From an uncultured Oscillospiraceae bacterium (GTDB taxonomy: Bacteria; Bacillota; Clostridia; Oscillospirales; Oscillospiraceae): DNA of 22,614 nucleotides. Location: positions 1-22,614 of the forward strand of contig CAKUNB010000010.1 of assembly GCA_934668285.1 (NCBI GenBank). Reading direction: 5' to 3'. Made by a program: the position numbers and the translations under genes. The notes beneath the pieces are model-generated. The model searched no databases. It saw only the letters and a list, made by a program, of their open reading frames with translations, and was not told the DNA's origin. Positions 7,125-12,475 of the stretch are shown here, in pieces (the stretch's first letter is position 1; every line of letters starts with the position of its first letter).

Positions 7125-8047
7125 TGCCGCTTGATAACCTTTGCTTTTTCTTCCTGATGATCCTGATCGGCTACGGGGCGGCCCGCAGCGGGCTGGTGTC
7201 GGATAAAGCGCCGGACGCGCTGCCGGGGGTGCTGCTGAATATCTGCTACCCCGGCATGGTGCTGCACACCTTTACCACGACCGATGCCGAGACGCTGCTC
7301 ACAACGGGGCTGCCGACGGCGGCGGCGACGCTGGCGGTAACCGGCGTGCTGTTCTTTTCCAGCCTTCTCGTGTTTCGCCGCAGTCCGGTCAGCCGCCGCG
7401 CCTACTGGCGCTTCGTTACCGGCATCGGCAATGTGTCCTACGCAGCGATTCCGCTGCTGAGCGTGTTTCTCCCGAGCGAGGCTATGCTGCTGTGCGTCAT
7501 TCACGGCGCGGTGCAGGATTTTCTCATCTGGAGCCTGTACCATCCGCTGTTTCTCGGCAGCAGCGCGAAAAGCCGGAAGGAGCTGGTCAGAAAAACCCTG
7601 ACCAGCCCCTCCCTGATCGCAGCGGTGGCCGGTGTGCTGCTGGCGGTCTTTCAGGTGCAGCTGCCGTCATTTTTGCAGAGCACGGTGAACACGCTCAACA
7701 CCATGACCTCGCCGCTGGCGCTGCTCCTGCTGGGCACGCTCATCTGCCGCTACGGCGCGCTGAACTGGCGCAGGGACCGCCTTGCCATCCAGTATGCGCT
7801 ATTGAAGATCGTCGCGCTGCCGTTTGCGCTGTTCTGGATTCTGTGGTGCTTTATGGATACGGAGCAGGCCTTCCTGCTGGCGATCCTGTTCGGCAGCCCC
7901 GCGCCGCTGACCGGCGTCGTCTGGTGCAAGGAATACGGCGGCGACGCGGAGCTGGCGGTGGACTGCACGATTTGCTCGACGCTGATGTTTCTGGTCGTCA
8001 TGAGCGCCGTGCTGCTGCTGGGTAAGACCCTCGGTCTGGTCGCGTAG
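7124..8047 (+). CDS. AEC (auxin efflux carrier) family transporter
   Basis: A 307-residue inner-membrane protein with about eight to ten hydrophobic helices. The start MPLDNLCFFFLMILIGYGAARSGLVSDKA, the segment VLLNICYPGMVLHTF and the C-terminal LAILFGSPAPLTGVVWCKEYGGDAELA are typical of AEC-family carriers, which in bacteria move small organic acids such as malate or malonate. The ATG at 7124 overlaps the stop of the upstream gene (TGATG) and has ACGGAG seven bases before it. Co-translation with the epimerase-like protein suggests that it moves that enzyme's substrate or product. The next gene converges from the other strand nine bases after its stop, with no obvious terminator. Confidence 0.85.
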   Translation: MPLDNLCFFFLMILIGYGAARSGLVSDKAPDALPGVLLNICYPGMVLHTFTTTDAETLLTTGLPTAAATLAVTGVLFFSSLLVFRRSPVSRRAYWRFVTGIGNVSYAAIPLLSVFLPSEAMLLCVIHGAVQDFLIWSLYHPLFLGSSAKSRKELVRKTLTSPSLIAAVAGVLLAVFQVQLPSFLQSTVNTLNTMTSPLALLLLGTLICRYGALNWRRDRLAIQYALLKIVALPFALFWILWCFMDTEQAFLLAILFGSPAPLTGVVWCKEYGGDAELAVDCTICSTLMFLVVMSAVLLLGKTLGLVA

Positions 8048-8056
8048 CTGCCGGTA

Positions 8057-8812
8057 TCAGAGCTTGACCTGCTCGGAAACGCAGCCGCTGCCCTCGACGG
8101 TCAGCGTTTCGGTGTATTCCACGCGGCCGATTTTGCAGCCGGTGCCGATGCGGACATTGCGGCCGCGGACGACCTCGGCCCTCGTCAGCTCCAGTTCGAC
8201 CGTGTCGCCCTCGATGCTCTTCACGCTGAGGTGCGGCGTGCTGAAGCTGAAGCCGACCCAGCCCTTGCGCACGACGATTTTACTGCCGCCGATGTCGCTG
8301 ATTTCGTTGTCGGCGCAGATGCTGATATCGATCTCCTCGGCGTTCAGCAGACCTCGGATTTCAACCTTGCCGCTGCTGCGGAAGCGCTCGGCCTCCACGC
8401 CGCCCTCTGCCTCCAGACGGCCGGAGGCAGTCAGCTCCCGCACGTGGATATCTCCGGCGCAGCGGCAGGAGCCGGAGGCCTTCAGCTCATCGGCGGAGAG
8501 CTTGCCGCCGCAGCTCAGGCTGCCGCTGGTGTGCAGCGCACCCTTCACGCAGAGATCCGTACCGACCTCCAGCGCACCAGAGGCGCCGATGCAGCCGCCC
8601 TCCAGACCGCCTGCGACCCGGACGGCACCCGAGGCGGAGATTTTCCCTGCGCAGCGCAGCTCGCCCGCGACCTTGACCGCGCCGCTGGCGTGCAGCTCCT
8701 CACAGTCCAGCGAGCCGTTGACCTTCAGCGCGCCGCTGACGCGTACATTCTGATATGCCCCTCCGGCGATGCTCATGCCGCCGGAGGTTTTTAAATCCTG
8801 TCGTTCGTTCAT
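8057..8812 (-). CDS. Bactofilin-like polymer-forming protein (YhbE/YhbF type)
   Basis: A 251-residue cytosolic protein built from repeating short blocks of the form SGA-x-x-V-x-G (for example SGALKVNG, SGAVKVAG, SGAVRVAG, SGALEVG, SGKVEIRG) from about residue 25 to 165. This is the signature of a bactofilin right-handed beta-helix. The last 80 residues (from about GGSKIVVRKG) are a different domain rich in beta strands. Bactofilins form nucleotide-free filaments that place cell-wall or motility factors; in Bacillus subtilis YhbE and YhbF are linked to flagella, but no flagellar gene is visible here. Several blocks contain Cys (LDC, LRC, GGC, CRC), unusual for a bactofilin. The start overlaps the yhbD stop as ATGA (8809-8812). 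Confidence 0.82.
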   Translation of the reverse strand: MNERQDLKTSGGMSIAGGAYQNVRVSGALKVNGSLDCEELHASGAVKVAGELRCAGKISASGAVRVAGGLEGGCIGASGALEVGTDLCVKGALHTSGSLSCGGKLSADELKASGSCRCAGDIHVRELTASGRLEAEGGVEAERFRSSGKVEIRGLLNAEEIDISICADNEISDIGGSKIVVRKGWVGFSFSTPHLSVKSIEGDTVELELTRAEVVRGRNVRIGTGCKIGRVEYTETLTVEGSGCVSEQVKL

Positions 8813-9195
8813 AATTCGACTCCTTTCAAAAGCTCTAAGACATCCTTCTGCCGCTCTCCCTCGATGAGCGCTGCCTGCTGCAGCTCGTCAAAGCGGAAGC
8901 GCACCGTCCGAAAACCGTCGGACAGCGTCAGCCAGCGAACGGGCTTTTCCGGCGCGTCCGGCGACAGCTCGCGTGCCAGCGACTCAAGCGACACGGCGTC
9001 CGGCCGCGCGAGAATCCGCTCGATGCGCGGGCAGATCTGGCCGGTGTGGAAAAAGGTCTCCTGCCCGCTGGGCGTCGCCCGCCGCAGGAACCACTCCTCC
9101 GGAATCAGGCCCATTCGCTTCCAGCGGTAGAGCGCCCCGTAGGAAATGCCGTAGCGCTGCAAAACTTCCTTCTTGGAAATCAGCTGCTCGTCCAT
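8809..9195 (-). CDS. yhbD: YhbD-like DUF4004 protein with MerR-type DNA-binding domain
   Basis: A 128-residue protein. Residues 5-37 (ISKKEVLQRYGISYGALYRWKRMGLIPEEWF) are a MerR-like winged helix-turn-helix, and the PSGQETFF that follows is characteristic of the YhbD/DUF4004 family. The C-terminal half (about 85-128) has no recognised effector-binding motif. AGGAGG (9202-9207) precedes the ATG at 9195 by six bases. It is translationally coupled to the bactofilin gene, the arrangement known from B. subtilis yhbD-yhbE-yhbF. The promoter upstream holds two matching palindromes, one in the spacer as for MerR proteins, so autoregulation of this operon is likely. The family's DNA target is, as far as I know, not defined. 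Confidence 0.85.
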   Translation of the reverse strand: MDEQLISKKEVLQRYGISYGALYRWKRMGLIPEEWFLRRATPSGQETFFHTGQICPRIERILARPDAVSLESLARELSPDAPEKPVRWLTLSDGFRTVRFRFDELQQAALIEGERQKDVLELLKGVEL

Positions 9196-9209
9196 GGTTG
9201 CCCTCCTTT

Positions 9210-9224
9210 CGTAACACTGTTACG
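9210..9224. promoter_or_regulatory. Operator O2 of the yhbD-bactofilin promoter
   Basis: CGTAACACTGTTACG: seven-base inverted arms around one central base. It starts directly after the -10 box on the minus strand and covers the predicted transcription start. Confidence 0.75.
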
Positions 9225-9253
9225 ATAATAGCATAACAGTGTTACGATGTCAA
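9225..9253 (-). promoter_or_regulatory. SigA-type promoter of the yhbD-bactofilin operon
   Basis: On the minus strand, consensus TTGACA (9248-9253), a 17-bp spacer and TATTAT (9225-9230). The spacer itself is filled by operator O1, and O2 follows the -10 box. The predicted leader is only about 20 nt. Confidence 0.85.
9232..9246. promoter_or_regulatory. Operator O1 inside the yhbD promoter spacer
   Basis: CATAACAGTGTTACG, identical to the reverse complement of O2 except for one base (A for G at 9233). Centre-to-centre distance to O2 is 22 bp, about two helical turns. Placement between -35 and -10 is the MerR-family habit. Confidence 0.75.
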
Positions 9254-9310
9254 GGGGAAAATCTACATTTTTTCTGCGGCAGTGGGTTTGTAAAATTTCG
9301 CGGTTCAACA

Positions 9311-9339
9311 TTGACAACGCTTCCGCAATCGGGTAAGAT
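9311..9339 (+). promoter_or_regulatory. SigA-type promoter of the small gene at 9374
   Basis: TTGACA (9311-9316), 17-bp spacer, TAAGAT (9334-9339), 35 bp before the ATG. Confidence 0.75.
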
Positions 9340-9373
9340 TGAGGTATTGATTTGGCTGGGAGGCGTGTTGCGC

Positions 9374-9691
9374 ATGGAAACCGTTCGGTATGATACCCTG
9401 ACGCTCTGCTCGGATTACCGCTTTATTCGGGTCGTCAGTCGAGAGGGCGTGTTTTTTGACCTTGTCCGCAAATGGCGGTCGCGGGAGCATGTGTACCGCA
9501 TGCAGCAGCAATATGTGGATGCGAAAACGCTGGGACGGGCGCTGGTACCGCCGTGCATTGTGCGCGACTTCACGGCGCTCGACGGGCCGGACAAGTACCG
9601 CGAGGCCGTCTGGAAGGACGGCACGGTGCTCCTGTTTCCCCTGACCCCGACCGACCGCCTGCTGATCGCGGAGAAGGACGGGAAAAAATAA
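9374..9691 (+). CDS. Small conserved-looking protein of unknown function (105 aa)
   Basis: I do not recognise this protein. It is soluble-looking, 105 residues, with no signal peptide or membrane segment. It has a basic central part (LVRKWRSREHVYRMQQQYVDAKTLGR), and the C-terminal third (WKDGTVLLFPLTPTDRLLIAEKDG) has alternating hydrophobic residues, suggesting beta strands. The start at 9374 is supported by GGGAGG (9358-9363) ten bases upstream and by a consensus promoter at 9311-9339; the longer open frame begins before the promoter. It is transcribed divergently from yhbD and stands alone, followed by a repeat-rich gap. Confidence 0.7.
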   Translation: METVRYDTLTLCSDYRFIRVVSREGVFFDLVRKWRSREHVYRMQQQYVDAKTLGRALVPPCIVRDFTALDGPDKYREAVWKDGTVLLFPLTPTDRLLIAEKDGKK

Positions 9692-9942
9692 GGCGGGAGA
9701 ACACGCAGGCACGCTCGATAGACGGCCTGTTGCAGGCAGTATCGATTCTATTCGTAGGGCGGGGTGCCCTCACCCCGCCGGTGCAGGCAGCATCGGTTTC
9801 GTGAATAGCGAATAATGGTGGTGTGCCTTCGGCCCGGATTAGAAATCCGCTGCGGCGGGGACTCCTTCAGTCAACTTCGCTGACAGGTCTCGCTGCGGCG
9901 CGGGGATGAGTGACGCGGATTTGTTTGATTCATAAATAAAAT
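9692..9942. repeat. Repeat-rich intergenic region (no gene)
   Basis: No gene is supported here. A 17-base direct repeat with two mismatches (TGCAGGCAGTATCGATT at 9731-9747; TGCAGGCAGCATCGGTT at 9782-9798) flanks a hairpin, GGCGGGGTG-CCCT-CACCCCGCC (9758-9779). Positions 9855-9873 hold GCGGGGACTCCTTCAGTCA, found again exactly at 16360-16378. These look like remnants of small dispersed elements. Confidence 0.6.
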
Positions 9943-9982
9943 GTCGCCTCCTGCGCAAAATAGTCGCAGGGAGGCGATTTTT
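9943..9982 (+). promoter_or_regulatory. Terminator-like hairpin carrying the trxA ribosome binding site
   Basis: TCGCCTCCTGCG (9943-9954) pairs with CGCAGGGAGGCGA (9966-9978), twelve pairs with one bulged G, and is followed by a run of T (9979-9982) leading straight into the ATG at 9983. The right arm contains the AGGGAGG ribosome binding site of the thioredoxin gene. The structure could therefore end transcription or mask translation initiation. Confidence 0.7.
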
Positions 9983-10297
9983 ATGGTGGAACTGACGAGA
10001 AGCAATTTTAAGGCCGAGGCGGAAGAGGCGGAGCTGCCGGTTTTGATCGACTTTTATGCGGCGTGGTGCGCGCCATGCAGGGCCTTTGCACCGGTTTTGG
10101 AGCAGCTGGCAGCGGACTATGGCGACCGATGCAAATTTTGCAAGGTGGATATCGACCGGCAGGAGGGGCTGGCGCATCAGTTTGACATTATGAGCGTTCC
10201 GACGCTCGTGCTGCTGCGCGACGGCGAGATTCAGCAGCGCATCAGCGGCCTGCGCAGCAGGGAGGACATTCTCGAAATCCTCGGCATCGAAAAATAA
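9983..10297 (+). CDS. trxA: Thioredoxin
   Basis: A 104-residue cytosolic thiol-disulfide oxidoreductase of normal thioredoxin length. The active site is WCAPC (Cys29 and Cys32), with Ala in place of the more common Gly after the first Cys. The buried Asp is present in LIDFYAAWC (Asp23), and the cis-proline is Pro73 in SVPT. Two further Cys residues (50 and 53, CKFC) are unusual. The ATG at 9983 has AGGGAGG (9968-9974) at eight bases; the frame is open 14 codons further, but that part is the hairpin. It appears monocistronic and ends at a strong hairpin shared with the convergent operon. Confidence 0.93.
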   Translation: MVELTRSNFKAEAEEAELPVLIDFYAAWCAPCRAFAPVLEQLAADYGDRCKFCKVDIDRQEGLAHQFDIMSVPTLVLLRDGEIQQRISGLRSREDILEILGIEK

Positions 10298-10300
10298 CGC

Positions 10301-10336
10301 TTCGGCGCAGAACCGGGAAACCGGTTCTGCGCCGAA
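10301..10336. terminator. Bidirectional hairpin between trxA and the convergent operon
   Basis: A perfect 16-bp stem, TTCGGCGCAGAACCGG (10301-10316) with CCGGTTCTGCGCCGAA (10321-10336), closed by a GAAA tetraloop. It lies three bases after the trxA stop and three bases before the stop of the opposing gene. The T-run is weak on the plus strand (TGTTTAG) and absent from the minus strand apart from the stem end, but the position between converging genes fits a shared terminator. Confidence 0.75.
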
Positions 10337-10339
10337 TGT

Positions 10340-10606
10340 TTAGACAAGCGCTGTGATAATCCATGCGAGGGCGACCGGTGCGGCGCCCATCGCGGCGGGC
10401 AGCAGCCAGAGCAGCCTTGGCCGCCGCTTGTGCGCGGCCCGCTGTACATAGCCGTCGGCGGCGCGGCGCGCCTCCTCCAATAGCTCCCGCTCTGTTACGC
10501 CGCTGCGCTCCAGCGCGTCCTCCCGCAGCAGGAAGAACGCCTGCTCAAAGAGCTTGCCGTCCGGCGATTTGACGACGATGATCTGCCGCGTGTTTCCTCT
10601 GACCAT
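10340..10606 (-). CDS. Small membrane-anchored protein of unknown function (88 aa)
   Basis: I do not recognise this protein. Residues 1-60 are soluble-looking and charged, with a helical, Glu/Arg-rich stretch (LREDALERSGVTERELLEEARRAADGYV). The C-terminus (LLWLLPAAMGAAPVALAWIITALV) is a single hydrophobic segment with a short break, preceded by KRRPR, which by the positive-inside rule puts the N-terminal part in the cytoplasm. The start at 10606 is eight bases after GGGAGG (10615-10620); an ATG at 10613 is too close to that site. It is the last gene of an apparent minus-strand operon, 54 bp after the DUF4430 lipoprotein gene. Confidence 0.65.
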   Translation of the reverse strand: MVRGNTRQIIVVKSPDGKLFEQAFFLLREDALERSGVTERELLEEARRAADGYVQRAAHKRRPRLLWLLPAAMGAAPVALAWIITALV

Positions 10607-10660
10607 ACTGCATGCCTCCCTTTGCAGGGATTCTTGCCCGATCCGGAGGAAACTATACCC

Positions 10661-11092
10661 TTATTCCGCGCGGAAGGCGTAGGTGCTGCCGGCGGTCAGC
10701 TCGGTCTGGTCGACGCCGCTCATGGCATATGCGCCGTCGACATAGAATGCCCAGTATTTGCCGTCCGTATCATAGTCGAGCGTGATGCCCATGACGGTTT
10801 TGACGTACAGGCCGTAGTCGCTGTCCTCACCGGCAATCAGACCGGCGTCAAGCAGCGCCTTTCCGACGACGGTTTCGTCGGTGTGAACGGTGAAGGACTT
10901 CGTCGTTCCCTCGACATTCGTGACCTCGAAGGTGAAGGCGCTTGCGCCCGTGCCGAAGTCGGTCTCGGCCGTGTCGAAGGTCAGAGCAGTACTGCCCTGC
11001 GTCGGTTCTTCCTTCGAGCAGCCGCCCAGCAGCAGGGCTGTGACGAGCAGAAGGACGGTGATGATCGTTGCAGCGTTGCGAAGATGCTTCAT
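10661..11092 (-). CDS. DUF4430 lipoprotein
   Basis: A 143-residue secreted lipoprotein. The N-terminal signal has a long hydrophobic run ending in the lipobox LLGGC, so Cys25 is probably lipidated. The rest resembles DUF4430, a small beta-grasp domain related to the C-terminal domain of transcobalamin and intrinsic factor: TDETVVGKALLDAGLI, GLYVKTVMGI and the C-terminal GKYWAFYVDGAYAMSGVDQTELTAGSTYAF are the diagnostic parts. In Firmicutes such proteins occur as surface proteins, sometimes near corrinoid uptake, but no cobalamin gene is visible here, so the ligand is unknown. GGAG lies about eight bases upstream of the ATG, and the gene starts 27 bp after the amidohydrolase. Confidence 0.82.
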   Translation of the reverse strand: MKHLRNAATIITVLLLVTALLLGGCSKEEPTQGSTALTFDTAETDFGTGASAFTFEVTNVEGTTKSFTVHTDETVVGKALLDAGLIAGEDSDYGLYVKTVMGITLDYDTDGKYWAFYVDGAYAMSGVDQTELTAGSTYAFRAE

Positions 11093-11119
11093 GACAGATT
11101 CTCCTTTACGTAAAATGTT

Positions 11120-12475
11120 TCAGTTCTGTTCCAGATAACGGTCGCAGACGGCGGCGGCCTGTTCGGCGACGACCGGCTCATCCACGGTGCAGATATGGCC
11201 GTTTTCGACGGTGATGCGGCCGTTGACGACGGTGTAGTCCACCGGCGCGCGGAGGCCGACCGTGCCGAAGATGTTCTTGACGTCATACGTTGCACCGACC
11301 AGCTCCAGACGGCGGCGGTCAGCGAGGAAGAAGTCCGCGCATTTGCCGACCTCAATCGAGCCGATGTCGTTTCGGCCAAGGAGAGAGGCGGAGCCGCGCG
11401 TCGCCATTTTCAGCACATCGTAGCCGCTGGGGGCCTTGGACGAGGAATTGAGCCGGTGCAGCAGATAGCAGATGCGAATTTCTTCCAGCAGGTCCGAGCC
11501 GTCCTGCGAGGCGGAGCCGTCGACTGCAAGGCCGACCTTCACGCCGCGCTCCAGCATCTCCGGAATCCGCGCGATGCCGGACGAGAGCTTCATGTTCGAC
11601 ACGGGGCAGTGGGCAACGCCAGTGCCGGTTTGCGCCAAGAGGTCCAGCTCCTCGGTAGTGAAGTGGATGCCGTGCGCATACCACACATCGTTGCCCGTCC
11701 AGCCGAGAGACTGCATGAATTCCAGCGGGCGCATGTTGTGGTGCTCCCGCATGTAGCGCTCCTCGTCCTTCGTTTCGCACAGATGGGTGTGCAGCCGGAC
11801 GTGATACTGCCGCGCCAAGATTGCCGACTGCCGCAGCAGCTCCGGCGAAACGGAGAACGGCGAGCAGGGGGCCAGCACGATCTGCCGCATCGAGCCGAAC
11901 GACGGGTCATGATAGGCCTCAATCAGGCGCATACTGTCGCGCATGATTTCGTCCACGGGCTGCACGACGCTGTCCGGTGGCAGTCCGCCGTCCTTCACAG
12001 ACAAATCCATACTGCCGCGCGAGGACACCATACGCATTCCCAGCTCGTCCGCCGCGGCAAGCTGCGCGCCGATGAGGTCGCCGCTGTTCGCGGGGAAGAC
12101 ATAGTGATGGTCAAAGCAGGTGGTGCAGCCGTTTTTCATCAGCTCGCCCAGCCCGGTCAGCGAGGAGTAGCGGACGACCTCGGTGTCGAGATTTTTCCAG
12201 ATCTCATAGAGCGTTTTCAGCCAGTCGAACAGCTCCATGTTCTGCACCTGCGGCAGATTGCGCGAAAACTGCTGATACAGGTGATGGTGCGTGTTGATCA
12301 GGCCCGGATAGCACAGTAAGTTTGTGCCGTCCAGCTCGCGGTCGGCCTTTTGCGGCAGATTCGGGCCGATGGCGCGGATGATGCCGTTTTCGCTGTAGAG
12401 ATCGACCCTTTGCAGTACCTCGTCGGCATCGTTGCACGTGACGAGGGCGGAGAGATTGCGGAGCATGAGCGTCAT
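11120..12475 (-). CDS. Amidohydrolase, 8-oxoguanine deaminase-like
   Basis: A 451-residue zinc hydrolase of the amidohydrolase superfamily (TrzN/AtzB/8-oxoguanine deaminase group). The metal and active-site set is complete: H63 and H65 in NTHHHLYQQ, the HTHLCET motif (His231, Glu234), His268 in YAHGIH and Asp319 in AVDGSASQDGSDLL. NTHHHLYQ followed by a PQVQNMELFDWLKTLYEIW-like segment is the specific signature of 8-oxoguanine deaminase rather than of generic cytosine or chlorohydrolase members. The enzyme would turn 8-oxoguanine into urate, in nucleobase damage clearance or purine salvage. Its ATG overlaps the GTPase stop as ATGA (12472-12475), with GGAGG ten bases upstream. Substrate assignment is by similarity of motifs only. 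Confidence 0.8.
   Translation of the reverse strand: MTLMLRNLSALVTCNDADEVLQRVDLYSENGIIRAIGPNLPQKADRELDGTNLLCYPGLINTHHHLYQQFSRNLPQVQNMELFDWLKTLYEIWKNLDTEVVRYSSLTGLGELMKNGCTTCFDHHYVFPANSGDLIGAQLAAADELGMRMVSSRGSMDLSVKDGGLPPDSVVQPVDEIMRDSMRLIEAYHDPSFGSMRQIVLAPCSPFSVSPELLRQSAILARQYHVRLHTHLCETKDEERYMREHHNMRPLEFMQSLGWTGNDVWYAHGIHFTTEELDLLAQTGTGVAHCPVSNMKLSSGIARIPEMLERGVKVGLAVDGSASQDGSDLLEEIRICYLLHRLNSSSKAPSGYDVLKMATRGSASLLGRNDIGSIEVGKCADFFLADRRRLELVGATYDVKNIFGTVGLRAPVDYTVVNGRITVENGHICTVDEPVVAEQAAAVCDRYLEQN

Noticed and set aside
9692..9942. Possible CRISPR array
   Set aside because: There are only two imperfect 17-base repeats around one hairpin, with no regular spacers and no cas genes.
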